Shown here piece after piece: positions 18,356-28,769 of a stretch of 64,000 nucleotides of DNA; within the stretch, counting starts at the first letter, position 1; each line of letters begins with the position of its first letter. The stretch covers positions 1-64,000 of the forward strand of contig JAJZJW010000009.1 of the NCBI GenBank assembly GCA_021809845.1, in the 5' to 3' direction. A model generated the notes under the pieces. The model had not been told where the DNA came from and did not search any database. It worked only from the letters and a program-made list of their open reading frames with translations. Position numbers and translations under genes: made by a program. Source of the stretch: a bacterium (GTDB lineage Bacteria; SZUA-79; Acidulodesulfobacterales; Acidulodesulfobacteraceae).

Positions 18356-19042
18356 TTACGATATTTTTCTGGCAAATAACTTGAGGAAACCGGCAGATGT
18401 TTTTATAGCTTGAGGCAAAATTATATTTAAAGATTTAAAATAGTCGGAAGACTTTGATGCGTACAGCAGCTCAGGTAAATATTTTGAAGAATTATGAGCA
18501 TTATAATCGACCCATCCGAAAGCCGACTGGTCATTATAATGCCCATTTAAAGATTCAAATTTATACGTACCGTTCTCGAGCCGGATAGATAAGTCAAGAT
18601 AATTTGCCGACATCCACCTTTCGAAATAAATATGTTTTTTTAATGCTAGGTTTGTAGTATGAAACGGAATGCATAAATCCTGCACAAGATGGGTAGCGCC
18701 GCCTAATGCGATAAATGAACTTTTAAAGTTTCCTTTTTTCCACGAAGAAACGGCAATATTAAACAGTTGGGCGCATTTCGTCCCAGCATCTGAGAATCCT
18801 CTAACATAGCCTGCATGAGAGTGGGGATAAAGATAATGCCCTCCAAACCAGTGAACCCTGAACTTTTTTATTGCAAGCCTATCAATTATATAAGAACCCC
18901 TCTGCATTAACAAAATGCGCTCGTCGAAACCCAGAGGAGATATTTTACAATCGAACAGCTTGTTGATGACATCAAACTTCGAGTCGTTATATAAAACGCT
19001 TATAGTTTTATCAATACAATAACTGTGTAATTTTGGCTGCAT
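18356..19042 (-). CDS. Zinc-dependent phospholipase C/P1 nuclease-fold protein
   Basis: 228 residues. The pattern of His, Asp and Trp fits the tri-zinc alpha-helical family of bacterial phospholipases C: VHWFGGHYLYPHSHAGY (about 84-100), then GGATHLVQDLCIPFHTTN (about 134-151), which corresponds to the HFLGDxxQPLH motif. Known members are secreted and hydrolyse phospholipids. This protein has no signal peptide at its N-terminus (MQPKLHSYCIDK), so it either acts in the cytosol or uses another route. It is a single gene converging on paaK. The fold assignment is good; the substrate is unknown. Confidence 0.7.
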   Translation of the reverse strand: MQPKLHSYCIDKTISVLYNDSKFDVINKLFDCKISPLGFDERILLMQRGSYIIDRLAIKKFRVHWFGGHYLYPHSHAGYVRGFSDAGTKCAQLFNIAVSSWKKGNFKSSFIALGGATHLVQDLCIPFHTTNLALKKHIYFERWMSANYLDLSIRLENGTYKFESLNGHYNDQSAFGWVDYNAHNSSKYLPELLYASKSSDYFKSLNIILPQAIKTSAGFLKLFARKIS

Positions 19043-19100
19043 AATATTTGTATATTATACCACATTTACCACATTAAATTATTTGTTGTATTATATTGCA

Positions 19101-19754
19101 TTATGAGTTGTTATACGATTCCATAGCTTTACTTAAAAAAACACTCTCTGGAACAGCTCCTAAAACCTCTCCGTTGTCATTCATAACTGTCTTAGGTACG
19201 CTGTTGACCTCATATTTGTCTGCTAAATCAAAAAACTCCTGAACCTCTATTACCTCTGCGGTAATAAAATCGTTTGCCATTGCAAAACCGTATGCTAGAA
19301 CCGCCGCCGGCGGACAATGCGGTCAGGTAGGCGTTATAAAAACCTGTATGTTGAACGGCTTTATTATCTCCTTAAGCTTAGTTAAAGTATTTTCACTCAG
19401 GTTGGCACTTTTATTTGATATGTTTTTTATAGCCGTAATTATAGTAGTAAACTCGTGACCTGCCGGCATTCCGTAAAATCTTATGCCATAGTCTTTGTCC
19501 TGTCCTGCAATGACAATAGCAGGGGTTCTCTTAACCGCATATTTTTTAACTGCTTCATTGTCTTTATCAAAATCATATTCCGTGAAAGAAATTTTATCGC
19601 TGAGCGATGATAACTCAGTAAGTATCTCTTTAGTTTCATTGCAGTATTCGCAGGCATCTTCCGATTTAAAAAAAATTATTTTGACGTTTTCTTTTAATTT
19701 TTCAGAAAAATCTTTTTTAAGATACTGCGTATCCTCTTCCGATAAAAGAGCCAT
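19101..19754 (-). CDS. Selenocysteine-containing protein disulfide oxidoreductase (two-thioredoxin-fold type)
   Basis: 217 residues if the in-frame TGA at 19325-19323 is read as selenocysteine (residue 144); otherwise it stops at 143. The N-terminal thioredoxin fold has an intact Cys35-x-x-Cys38 (CEYC). The second fold runs VFITPT-Sec-PHCPPAAVLA, and its continuation for 73 codons (EVNSVPKTV, GEVLGAVPE) is exactly what this glutaredoxin-like PDO family has after its usual TPTCPYCP motif. The TGA therefore replaces the first, reactive cysteine. The reading frame is open to TAA at 19101. Such proteins are cytosolic dithiol oxidoreductases. A GC-rich hairpin follows the UGA at the spacing of a bacterial SECIS. 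No selA/B/C/D genes lie in the window. Confidence 0.82.
19301..19325 (-). promoter_or_regulatory. UGA codon and candidate bacterial SECIS hairpin
   Basis: The TGA at 19325-19323 is followed after 9 bases by a stem CCGCC/GGCGG with loop GGC (19313-19301). The apical loop starts with G about 15 bases after the UGA, close to the spacing known for SelB-binding elements. Thirteen consecutive G/C bases are remarkable in this AT-rich genome, where the same Pro and Ala codons normally end in T or A. Confidence 0.65.
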
Positions 19755-19965
19755 TTCACCTCCATTTAATATTTTAAACTATATTCAACTTCTTTATATA
19801 GTAACATTAATTCTTTAAAAAAACAATATTAAAAATTAAAATAAATAAATGCTAAATCAAAAATATTCTTCTTACGCATTATATAAAAATTGATTTTTAA
19901 TGATTTATAATATAATATAGTCAAATAATGATAAAAAATTAATTAAAAATTTAAACAGGTGTATA

Positions 19966-20514
19966 ATGCTTAAAAATAAAAATTTTTCAATCCTGCAGAT
20001 TTCAACGCTTACAATTTCCGTATTTATTTTTTCTTTCGCATTATTTAATTCTGCATACGCTTTATCCAACGCCTCAATTAAAAATAACAGCGGTATTAAG
20101 AATAAAAGCGGTAAGTTAAACAAAAAATATTATGCTGAAAATAAAAAATATGTCATTTTAAGTCTTTCACCTGTTCTTAAGGGCTATATAGATAAAAAGA
20201 ATCAAAAGGTGTACTACTATTACACTAAAACAAAACAATATTATTATTGGAATGAAGGGATATGGTTTAATTCTAAACATTTAAATAGTATTTTTAAAAT
20301 TGCAAGTCAAAATAGAATACCTGCACCGCTGAAACACGGTCCGCTGCTTAGAGTTAAAAGAAAAAAAATCCCGGCAGGATTTGCAGCTTTAAAAGTGCCG
20401 CCTAAAGCTGTTACTAAAAAATTGCCTAAAGCTGCAACTCAGCACTTATATAATTTTCCGCTAACATTACACGGACTGATTATTTATCAAAAAAAATTTA
20501 ATCTTAACAATTAA
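19966..20514 (+). CDS. Secreted basic protein of unknown function
   Basis: 182 residues. An N-terminal signal peptide is clear: MLKNKNFSILQIS, then a hydrophobic core and a cut after AYALS near residue 35. The mature protein has a Tyr-rich segment (VYYYYTKTKQYYYWNEGIWF) that resembles small exported proteins with a YYxxxGxWF motif, followed by Lys/Pro-rich repeats (KVPPKAVTKKLPKAATQ). It is very basic and probably lies in the periplasm or on the surface. It precedes def by 65 bases on the same strand but is not functionally related to it. Function unknown. Confidence 0.6.
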   Translation: MLKNKNFSILQISTLTISVFIFSFALFNSAYALSNASIKNNSGIKNKSGKLNKKYYAENKKYVILSLSPVLKGYIDKKNQKVYYYYTKTKQYYYWNEGIWFNSKHLNSIFKIASQNRIPAPLKHGPLLRVKRKKIPAGFAALKVPPKAVTKKLPKAATQHLYNFPLTLHGLIIYQKKFNLNN

Positions 20515-20579
20515 AATTTAAAATAGAATAAAATATAATAGAATAGAAAAATAGAATAGAAAAAATTAATAATCAGATT

Positions 20580-21143
20580 ATGAAATTTTTTAATATTTTA
20601 CAATATCCAGACCCGAAACTCAGGCTCAAAGCGCAGAAAGCAAATAAGGACGAGCTGAAAAATATAGGAGAACTGGCAAAAAATATAGCATATACGATGT
20701 ATAAAGCTGAAGGAGTAGGCCTTGCTGCAACACAAGTGGGAATAAACAAAAGGATAATTGCTATAGATGTGAGCAAGAAACTTGATGTAAATTGCGAAAA
20801 TTTTTTAGAAGACAGGGATATTTTATCTCTAAATAAAAATCTTATAATTGCAGTTAACCCTGAAATAATTTACAAAGAAGGTAAAATTATTCACGAAGAA
20901 GGATGTTTGTCTATACCCGGATTTAACGCAGATATTGAAAGATATAAAAATATTAAAGTAAAAGCCGTAGGATTAGACGGAAAAGAATTTATTGTAGAAT
21001 CCGACGGTATATTATCTATAGCTTTTCAACATGAAATTGACCATCTTGACGGTGTTCTTTTTATTGATAAAGCCTCTCCGCTTAAAAGAACATTGTATAA
21101 CGCAAAACTTAAAAAATTAAAATCTGAAGAAAAAGTGCATTAA
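20580..21143 (+). CDS. def: Peptide deformylase
   Basis: 187 residues. It removes the N-formyl group from new proteins. All three motifs are present: GVGLAATQVG at 45-54, EGCLSIPG (metal ligand Cys) and QHEIDHLDGVLFID (metal ligand histidines and catalytic Glu). The fmt gene, which does the opposite job on initiator tRNA, begins two bases after the def stop, the classical def-fmt arrangement. Confidence 0.95.
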   Translation: MKFFNILQYPDPKLRLKAQKANKDELKNIGELAKNIAYTMYKAEGVGLAATQVGINKRIIAIDVSKKLDVNCENFLEDRDILSLNKNLIIAVNPEIIYKEGKIIHEEGCLSIPGFNADIERYKNIKVKAVGLDGKEFIVESDGILSIAFQHEIDHLDGVLFIDKASPLKRTLYNAKLKKLKSEEKVH

Positions 21144-21144
21144 T

Positions 21145-22488
21145 ATGGATTATAATATTCATAATATTAAGCCCATGAAGGTTGTTTTTATGGGAACTCC
21201 TGAAATTGCTGCAAATTCTTTAACATCTATCATTGGATTAAAAAAAAACAATATAATTGAATTACAATGCGTATACACAAAGCCCGAAAGCTGGAACGCA
21301 AAAAAATCACAATATATAAAATCTCCTGTTAATATTATAAGCGAAAAATATTCTCTACCTGTCAGAGCACCGAAAACCATTAAAAATAATAATGATGAAA
21401 TAGATTTTCTTACAAGTATTAAACCAGATTTAATTGTAGTAGTTGCTTACGGTCTAATTTTACCTGACAGGATTTTGAATATACCTTTATACGGCGTTAT
21501 AAACCTTCATCCGTCCATCCTGCCTGACCTTAGAGGCCCCAGTCCAATTCATTACGCTATACTCGAAAATCTTAAATTTACAGGAATTTCTATAATGGCG
21601 TTAGACGAAGGAATGGACACCGGTCCAATTATAGCTCAAATGAAAATTCCGATTGCTAAAGATGAATATTTTAATGAATTATACTCTGAGCTTTCAAAAA
21701 AAGGAGCGGATATTTTATCCGATGTAATAAAAACACTGAGTTTTATTCACACTATAGCTCAGAACTATTTAAATGAAAAAAATAAAAGAATTTACGCTTA
21801 CGCTGCGCCCCAATCTACATCAATACTATACCAAAAAGATTATGAGCAATATTTAACCATTACTGATAAAATAGACAGTAATATTAAAAAGATTAATTTT
21901 CAACTTGACAAGCCGGATTTGATTTATTCTAAAATCAGAACATTTTCTGAATCAGGTAACGCATATTTTATTTTTGAAAATAAGACGATAAAAATTATAA
22001 ACGCTAAACTGATAATAATAAAAGAACAACTAAAAATTTGTAACGAAAATAACGAACATAACGAAAATATAGATAAAGCTCATTCAAAAACGATGCAAAT
22101 TAAACCAAAACACAATTATTGCGAGTTTTTAAACGAAGACTTAAATATAAATGAACAAATAATATACAATAAAATATCGACAGAATTACTGCAAGGCAAA
22201 ATAAACATGATAAGCACCAAAAAAATTAATTATAACAATATAAACAATAAAGACCTCATTTACCGTGAAAACAACATATCAATAAAAAAAGGGGACGAAA
22301 GCGGGCATGAGTTAATTTATAAGCCCGGCACGGTAGTCATTGCAGATAAATACTGCTTAGTTATAAGCACTGCAGAAAAGGGTGTATATATACAATTATT
22401 GGAATTAAAGCCCGAAAGCAAGAAATCAATGAATTATATTGATTTTATCAATGGAGCAAGGATTACACCCGGCACCGTATTGCAATAA
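21145..22488 (+). CDS. fmt: Methionyl-tRNA formyltransferase with internal insertion
   Basis: 447 residues against about 310-320 for the family. It formylates Met-tRNA(fMet) with 10-formyl-THF. The formyltransferase domain holds VVFMGTPEIAA, NLHPSILPDLRGPSPIHYAIL (catalytic Asn and His) and ITGISIMALDEGMDTGPI-like sequence. A low-complexity Asn/Lys/Ile-rich insertion of about 100 residues (about 285-385) splits the C-terminal tRNA-binding domain, which resumes at KPGTVVIADKYCLVI. The ATG at 21145 is next to the def stop; an in-frame ATG at 21175 (MKVVFMG) matches the usual family start and may be the true one. Confidence 0.92.
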   Translation: MDYNIHNIKPMKVVFMGTPEIAANSLTSIIGLKKNNIIELQCVYTKPESWNAKKSQYIKSPVNIISEKYSLPVRAPKTIKNNNDEIDFLTSIKPDLIVVVAYGLILPDRILNIPLYGVINLHPSILPDLRGPSPIHYAILENLKFTGISIMALDEGMDTGPIIAQMKIPIAKDEYFNELYSELSKKGADILSDVIKTLSFIHTIAQNYLNEKNKRIYAYAAPQSTSILYQKDYEQYLTITDKIDSNIKKINFQLDKPDLIYSKIRTFSESGNAYFIFENKTIKIINAKLIIIKEQLKICNENNEHNENIDKAHSKTMQIKPKHNYCEFLNEDLNINEQIIYNKISTELLQGKINMISTKKINYNNINNKDLIYRENNISIKKGDESGHELIYKPGTVVIADKYCLVISTAEKGVYIQLLELKPESKKSMNYIDFINGARITPGTVLQ

Positions 22489-22514
22489 ATATAAATATTA
22501 TTTAACTATTTTAA

Positions 22515-23267
22515 ATGTCTATAAAAAAAGAACATGTTTATTTTATAAAAACCGTAGCCATAGCATCTATTGCGCTGCTTGCTTTATCATTAATTCTTTT
22601 CTGGCTTATTTCTGGCGGACTTGAAAAATTAAATCCAAATTTGCCGTTCTTGATTTTCATCTTGATAATTTCAATTTTTTTTCTATTTATAGCCATATTT
22701 ATAATCAGTTTAATATATAATGATAATAAAAATAAATTATTTTTCGTTAATTTTACACGTTATGTATTAATAAAAATATTATATCCTACCGCGGTTTTGA
22801 TATCATCCATTTTTCGCATAGACAGAAATAAAATGCAGCGTTCATTTATTGCAATAAATAATTCGCTCCTATTTTCTATTGGAAAACAGGTTCAGCATGA
22901 TAGAATATTAATTCTTTTGCCCCATTGTCTTCAGCTGCATAATTGCAAGGCAAAAATTACGGAAGACATTCACCATTGTCTTGATTGCGGAAAATGTAAT
23001 ATTAAAGAACTTAATGTTTTAGGTGATAAGAAAGGAATTGATATAGCTGTTGCAACAGGAGGAACTTTAGCCAGAAGGGTATTGGAAGAAAAAAGACCGA
23101 AAATTGTTATCGCCGTTGCGTGCGAAAGAGACCTGTCATCAGGGATACTAGACGCTTTTCCATTACCCGTTTACGGATTAATAAATATAAGACCTAACGG
23201 ACCGTGCAGAGATACTCAAGTGGACGTTGCAGCACTTAACATTTTAATAGAAAAAATAATAGTTTGA
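22515..23267 (+). CDS. DUF116 membrane protein
   Basis: 250 residues. Two hydrophobic segments (about 12-35 and 42-68) anchor the protein in the membrane. The cytoplasmic part has a cysteine set, LPHCLQLHNC then CLDCGKCNIKEL, and CERDLSSGI, typical of DUF116, and probably binds a metal or an Fe-S cluster. DUF116 genes often sit next to fmt in deltaproteobacterial genomes, as here; the function is unknown. The stop codon overlaps a TTG that may start the next gene. Confidence 0.85.
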   Translation: MSIKKEHVYFIKTVAIASIALLALSLILFWLISGGLEKLNPNLPFLIFILIISIFFLFIAIFIISLIYNDNKNKLFFVNFTRYVLIKILYPTAVLISSIFRIDRNKMQRSFIAINNSLLFSIGKQVQHDRILILLPHCLQLHNCKAKITEDIHHCLDCGKCNIKELNVLGDKKGIDIAVATGGTLARRVLEEKRPKIVIAVACERDLSSGILDAFPLPVYGLINIRPNGPCRDTQVDVAALNILIEKIIV

Positions 23268-24559
23268 TTCTATTAGCCAAAAATATGAGTTCTACTAAAA
23301 AAACTTATGATTATAATGAGTTAATAAATAGCAAAAAGTATGAACATGGCGGAAATTTATTTAATTCAGCTAAAGGAGGCAATCAAAATGCTCACGATAT
23401 TTTAAATATTTTTAATGAGGCTAAAAAAAAAATAGATTTTTCAGCAAATATAAATCCATTAGGTTTAAGTAAAAATGCTTTATGTATTTTAAAAAATATA
23501 AAATTAGTAAAATTTTTAATCGAAAATTATCCAGAGGTTTATCCCGAAAGATTAACAGACAAACTTAGCGATTATCACCATGTTCAAAGCAATAATATAA
23601 TTATCGGCAACGGAGCGACAAACTTAGTTTATAAAATATTATCTATTTTAAAACCTGAAAATGTACTTATAGCGGAACCGTCATTTAGCGAGTATGAACG
23701 GGCTTGCAGTGTTTTAGGGATAAATACTCTGCATCAATGTACATTTCTTAAAGATGGATTTAAATTAATAAATAATACTCTGGCTGAATTCATTGACAAA
23801 ATAAAAAATTTGAACGAGCGCGATTTTATATTTATAGCAAGCCCGTCTAATCCCGCAGGAATAATTACTCCGCTAAATACCATCAGAGAAATTCTGAAAA
23901 TATGCAAAAAGAAAAACTTATATTTAATATTAGACGAATCTTTTATGGATTTTAAAGAAGAATGTTCGTCTAAATATCTTATAGAAGAATTTGAAAACTT
24001 AATTGTTTTACGTTCTATGACAAAATTTTTTGCAATACCGGGGGAAAGAGTCGGATATATATTGAGCTGCAAAAAAAATATTTCAAAAATAACAAAAACG
24101 GTTGCTCCGTGGAGAATAGGAGGACTGGCTTCTGCCCTGGCTGTTGCTTCGCTATCAGACAAAGAATACATTACTGATTCTGTCAAATATATTAATAAAT
24201 CAAAAGAAGAAATGTTTAATGCTATTATAAAATTTAAAACTTTCGAGATTATACGCGGGGAAGCAAATTTTTTACTTATAAGAATAAAATCAGCAGAACA
24301 TCATGAATGCGAATCAATACCTGCAACAGCATTTACACCGGCAGCATCATCTGCATTTACAACAGCATCTGCATCAGCACCAGCATGCAGCGCATTAAAT
24401 ATTAAAGATTATTTATTTGATAAAGGTATATTAGTAAGATATGCCGGCAATTACCGTTGTTTAGATGACAGTTTTTTTAGAATAGCGGTTAAAAAAAGGA
24501 AAGAAAATAAAATTTTAGCAAATGAATTAAAAAAATATATAATTAAACTGAAGGATTAA
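23264..24559 (+). CDS. cobD: PLP-dependent aminotransferase, CobD/HisC-like
   Basis: 431 residues from a TTG overlapping the previous stop; the ATG at 23285 is an equally good start. The N-terminal HGGN...IDFSANINPLG is the signature of threonine-phosphate decarboxylase CobD, which makes aminopropanol phosphate for cobalamin. Other motifs are IIGNGATNLVY, SNPAGI, LDESFMDF and the PLP lysine in RSMTKFFAIPGERVG. An Ala/Ser/Thr-rich low-complexity insert (about 347-376) lies before the final strand. It may instead act on histidinol phosphate; the HGG start favours CobD. Its 3' end overlaps uvrC by 17 bases, tail to tail. Confidence 0.75.
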   Translation: MILLAKNMSSTKKTYDYNELINSKKYEHGGNLFNSAKGGNQNAHDILNIFNEAKKKIDFSANINPLGLSKNALCILKNIKLVKFLIENYPEVYPERLTDKLSDYHHVQSNNIIIGNGATNLVYKILSILKPENVLIAEPSFSEYERACSVLGINTLHQCTFLKDGFKLINNTLAEFIDKIKNLNERDFIFIASPSNPAGIITPLNTIREILKICKKKNLYLILDESFMDFKEECSSKYLIEEFENLIVLRSMTKFFAIPGERVGYILSCKKNISKITKTVAPWRIGGLASALAVASLSDKEYITDSVKYINKSKEEMFNAIIKFKTFEIIRGEANFLLIRIKSAEHHECESIPATAFTPAASSAFTTASASAPACSALNIKDYLFDKGILVRYAGNYRCLDDSFFRIAVKKRKENKILANELKKYIIKLKD

Positions 24560-26681
24560 AATGTTCATAAATTATTTTTGCAATTTTTGAGCTAACACAT
24601 TTTGACAGCTCTTCTACTTGCAGATGTTTAATATTATTTACGTCACCGAATGAATCTATAAGTTTTTTATATGACGATGCGCCTATCCCTTTAATATTTA
24701 AAAGTTCCGACGTTACTACAGATTTCCTTTTTAAAGAGCTATGAAATGTTACAGCAAATCTATGCGCTTCATCGCGCACTGACATTAAAAATAAAATTAA
24801 ATTTGACGGCATATTAACTTCATTTTTTCTATTAGGGATGTATATTTTATCTGTAAAATTTTTTTTAGAAATACCGTCAGCTATAAAATCTGCGTTTTTT
24901 TTATCGTGATTATTATTACAATTTTCTTTTACTTTGGCAATTGAGATAATATTCGGCATGAGAGTTTCGCTTATATAATTTTTAAATTCTTTTTTTACTT
25001 CTGTGAATACGTTAAGCTGACCTTTCCCGCCGTCTGCAATTATCAAGTCCGGCAGCGGATCGCTGCCGTTAACGGCATTCCTAAATCTTCTGGTTAATAC
25101 CTCATACATCATTGCATAATCATCAGGAGTATTTTTTGACCTTATTTTATATTTTCTGTATAAAGAGGTTTCTTTTAAACCGTCTTTAAAAACAGCCTTG
25201 GAAGCAACAGGATAAGTCCCTGAAATGTTAGATATATCAAAACATTCTATAATTTTAGGTATTTTTTTAAGATTTAAATATTGCTTTAGAGATTCAAGCA
25301 ATTTTTCATTATGCTCATTATTATTACGGTCATATTCAGAACTATTATTATTATCGTAAAAATTATTTTTTGCATTATTTGAGGCTATCATTACGAGATT
25401 CTTATTTTTTTCATTATTAGGGATATTTAATTTAAGCTTTTTCCCTAATGTTTTTTTAAAAAATTCTATTAATATATTTCTGTTTTCTGAGTTTATTGCA
25501 AAAGGGAGTAAAATTTCATCCGGAATTAAATTTATATTTTTGCCGCTGCTTTTTGAAACATAATACTGATCAATGAATGATGATATTAGCTCTTCATCTG
25601 TCAAATAAACATTTTTGAAATAATAGTTTTTTGAATCTATCATTTTTCCATTTCTTATCATTATTAAATCAATTACTGATGCGTTGTTTTTTGAATAACA
25701 GCCAACTGCATCGATATTTTTTCCGCCTGATATAACCGTTGACTGACTTACAGAGATGATATGCAAACTGTCTATTTTGTCTCTTATTTTTATAGCGGCT
25801 TCAAAATTTTGTTCTTTTACATATGTATTCATCATATTCTTTAAATCTTTAATTATCTGATTATTTTTACCCTGCAGCAGCATTTTAATTTCTCTTATTA
25901 TATTACCATAATCTTCCGCGGTTATATAACCGCAACATGGAGCAAAACATCTGTTTATTTGGTAATACACGCAAGGTTTATTTTTTGATGCAAATAATTT
26001 AAATTTGGTATCATTGCACGTTCTTATCTTAAAAATTTTATTTATCATTTTAATAAAATCAGTTACAGCTTTTACGTTTGAATACGGTCCGAAATATTCT
26101 CCCGAATTTTTATCATATGTTCGAGTTTTTGTCAGATAAGGAAAATCTGACGGGGCAGGCTTGGGTTGTATTTTTTTATTATCTAGTACGTTTTTATGGT
26201 TTTTATTGTTTAAATTGTTTTTATTATTTGAATCATTTAAATTGTTTTTATTATTTGAATCATTTAAATTGTTTTTATTATTTTTATTGTTTTTATTGCT
26301 TAAGTTGTTTAAATTGTTTAATTTATATGTGTAAGCCGAATTTAAATTATTTTTTGCAATTTTTAAATACGGATATGTTTTATCATCCTTTAAATTTATA
26401 TTATATTTTGGCTTATAATTTTTAATCAGATTATTTTCAAGTAGGAATGCTTCGACTTCGTTATTTACGACAATGATTTCAAAGCTTTTAATTTTAGATA
26501 CAAGGTGTGCCGTTTTAATATCTGTTTTCTTGTTAGAAAAATATTGTGAAATACGTTTTTTAAGATTTTTAGCTTTGCCGACATAGATAACATCACCTTC
26601 TATGTTTTTCATGAGATAGACGCCCGGGGAATCTGGCAAGGATTTTAGTCTGATAGTTAAAATAGTTAAATCTTCACTCAT
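24543..26681 (-). CDS. uvrC: UvrABC system protein C
   Basis: 712 residues, about 100 more than usual. UvrC makes both incisions in nucleotide excision repair. The GIY-YIG domain is at the start (PGVYLMKNIEGDVIYVGKA), then the Cys-rich CVYYQINRCFAPCCGYI, the UVR domain (NFEAAIKIRDKID) that binds UvrB, the RNase H-like nuclease domain (IECFDISNISG, IIADGGKGQL) and the terminal helix-hairpin-helix. A low-complexity insert made only of Asn, Lys, Leu and Asp (about 120-165) sits just after the GIY-YIG domain and is encoded by 15-30 bp repeats at 26196-26330. uvrB is immediately upstream in the same direction. Confidence 0.95.
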   Translation of the reverse strand: MSEDLTILTIRLKSLPDSPGVYLMKNIEGDVIYVGKAKNLKKRISQYFSNKKTDIKTAHLVSKIKSFEIIVVNNEVEAFLLENNLIKNYKPKYNINLKDDKTYPYLKIAKNNLNSAYTYKLNNLNNLSNKNNKNNKNNLNDSNNKNNLNDSNNKNNLNNKNHKNVLDNKKIQPKPAPSDFPYLTKTRTYDKNSGEYFGPYSNVKAVTDFIKMINKIFKIRTCNDTKFKLFASKNKPCVYYQINRCFAPCCGYITAEDYGNIIREIKMLLQGKNNQIIKDLKNMMNTYVKEQNFEAAIKIRDKIDSLHIISVSQSTVISGGKNIDAVGCYSKNNASVIDLIMIRNGKMIDSKNYYFKNVYLTDEELISSFIDQYYVSKSSGKNINLIPDEILLPFAINSENRNILIEFFKKTLGKKLKLNIPNNEKNKNLVMIASNNAKNNFYDNNNSSEYDRNNNEHNEKLLESLKQYLNLKKIPKIIECFDISNISGTYPVASKAVFKDGLKETSLYRKYKIRSKNTPDDYAMMYEVLTRRFRNAVNGSDPLPDLIIADGGKGQLNVFTEVKKEFKNYISETLMPNIISIAKVKENCNNNHDKKNADFIADGISKKNFTDKIYIPNRKNEVNMPSNLILFLMSVRDEAHRFAVTFHSSLKRKSVVTSELLNIKGIGASSYKKLIDSFGDVNNIKHLQVEELSKCVSSKIAKIIYEHFNPSV

Positions 26682-26734
26682 TTTTCAATTATCAATTTAA
26701 AAAAATATTAACACTGAACTTGCATTTATATTAA

Positions 26735-28738
26735 TTACACGGCATCAAGCAGTAGCATCTGCTTTTTAATAATATTTATTTCATCTCTTACACGCGCTGC
26801 TTCTTCAAAATTGAATTCTTTAGAATATTTTTTCATTAATCTTGATAAATTTTTTATTTTTTTTTCAGCCGCGGCGGCGCTTAAAACAACAATATTTTCT
26901 CCGTCTGCACCGCTGGAAGAATCAACATAATCCTGTTCAAAAATTGTGGTTAAAAGTTCGGCAATATTTTTTCTAATCGACTGAGGTGCGATATTGTTTT
27001 TAATATTATAAGCTTCTTGTATTTTTCTTCTGCGTTCCGTCTCCGAAATTGCAAAAGCCATAGAATCGGTAATTTTATCTCCATATAGTATAACGTGCCC
27101 TTTAATATTTCTTGCGGCGCGTCCTATCGTCTGGACAAGAGATGTTTTAGAACGCAAAAATCCCTCTTTGTCTGCATCAAGTATGCCTATTAACTCTACT
27201 TCAGGAATGTCGAGACCTTCCCTTAAAAGATTGATACCGACAAGAACGTCAAATTCTCCGAGCCTTAGCTCTCTGATAATTTTAAATCTTTCTAAAGACG
27301 CTATATCTGAATGCAAATATTTCGCTTTTACCCCGCTGTCAAGCAAAAAATCCGATAAATCTTCAGATATTTTTTTAGTTAAAGTTGTAACTAAAACCCT
27401 TCCGCCTCCTTTAACTGTTTTTTTAATTTCGCTTATTATATCGTCAACCTGATTTGCGACAGGTCTGACTTCTACTTCAGGATCTATAAGACCGGTAGGG
27501 CGGATTATCTGTTCAATAACCTGTGAGCTTACACCAAGCTCGTAATCGGCAGGCGTAGCCGAAACAAACAGCATATTTTTTATATGAGAACTGAATTCGT
27601 TAAAATTTAACGGTCTGTTATCAAGGGCGCACGGAAGTCTGAAGCCGTATTCCACCAGTGTAGTTTTTCTTGATATATCTCCGTTATACATCCCTCTTAT
27701 TTGGGGTATGCTTACATGAGATTCATCGACAAAAATAGTAAAATTTTCGGGAAAATAATCTAAAAGCGTGGGCGGCGCTTCGCCTTTTTTTCTGCCTGTT
27801 AAATGTCTTGAATAATTTTCTATACCGGAACAATAACCCATTTCCTCAATCATCTCTATATCATAAAATGTTCTTTGTTCTAATCTCTGAGCTTCAACAA
27901 GTTTCCCCATAGATTTTAATTCTAAAAGTCTGTCCGCAAGCTCTGCTCTAATTGACTTAATAGCATGCTTCAAGGTAGATTCGTCTGCAACATAATGCGA
28001 TGCAGGATAAATAGCGGTTTTATTTAGTTTCCTTATGAGCTTGCCTCTCAGCGGGTCAATTTCGGCAATCATTGAAATTTCGCTTCCGAAAAACTCAATT
28101 CTTATCGCAATTTCTTCTTCATAAGCCGGAAAGACGTCAATAACATCGCCGCGAACTCTAAAAACACCTCTATGAAAATCTATATCATTTCTGTCATATC
28201 TTATTTCCGTTAACTTACTTAAAACTTCTTTCATTTCTATACTCTGCCCCTTTTTAATTTCTAGGAGCATACTGCCATATGTCTCAGGAGAACCAAGACC
28301 GTATATACAAGAAACACTTGCTATAACAATAACATCCCTGCGCGATAAAATAGACCTAGTGGCGGAATGTTTCATTTTGTCAATCTGATCGTTTATCGAA
28401 GAGTCTTTTTCTATATATAAATCTTTTGACGGAACATAAGCTTCCGGCTGATAATAGTCATAATAGCTTATAAAAAATTCAACCGCATTTTCCGGAAACA
28501 GAGACTTGAACTCCGAATAAAGCTGCCCTGCAAGTGTTTTATTCGGGGCTATTATAAGCGCAGGTCTATCGAGTTCTTTTATTACGTTTGCCATAGTAAA
28601 TGTCTTGCCTGAACCTGTAACGCCGAGTAATGTCTGATACTTATAATCTTTATCCCTTATTCCTTTAAGTATTGACTCTATAGCCTTCGGCTGGTCTCCT
28701 GTCGGTTTAAAATCTGATACAAAATTGAATATTCCCAT
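26735..28738 (-). CDS. uvrB: UvrABC system protein B
   Basis: 667 residues, normal length. The damage-verifying helicase-like subunit of nucleotide excision repair. Motifs: Walker [11 protein letters not shown] near residue 40, the beta-hairpin region [16 protein letters not shown]-type [16 protein letters not shown], motif [14 protein letters not shown], motif [11 protein letters not shown], and the C-terminal UVR domain ([11 protein letters not shown]) that contacts UvrC. It lies 53 bases upstream of uvrC, so the two are probably co-transcribed. Confidence 0.97.
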   Translation of the reverse strand: MGIFNFVSDFKPTGDQPKAIESILKGIRDKDYKYQTLLGVTGSGKTFTMANVIKELDRPALIIAPNKTLAGQLYSEFKSLFPENAVEFFISYYDYYQPEAYVPSKDLYIEKDSSINDQIDKMKHSATRSILSRRDVIVIASVSCIYGLGSPETYGSMLLEIKKGQSIEMKEVLSKLTEIRYDRNDIDFHRGVFRVRGDVIDVFPAYEEEIAIRIEFFGSEISMIAEIDPLRGKLIRKLNKTAIYPASHYVADESTLKHAIKSIRAELADRLLELKSMGKLVEAQRLEQRTFYDIEMIEEMGYCSGIENYSRHLTGRKKGEAPPTLLDYFPENFTIFVDESHVSIPQIRGMYNGDISRKTTLVEYGFRLPCALDNRPLNFNEFSSHIKNMLFVSATPADYELGVSSQVIEQIIRPTGLIDPEVEVRPVANQVDDIISEIKKTVKGGGRVLVTTLTKKISEDLSDFLLDSGVKAKYLHSDIASLERFKIIRELRLGEFDVLVGINLLREGLDIPEVELIGILDADKEGFLRSKTSLVQTIGRAARNIKGHVILYGDKITDSMAFAISETERRRKIQEAYNIKNNIAPQSIRKNIAELLTTIFEQDYVDSSSGADGENIVVLSAAAAEKKIKNLSRLMKKYSKEFNFEEAARVRDEINIIKKQMLLLDAV

Positions 28739-28769
28739 GTTTTATTTTATTTTATATTATATTTTTTGC

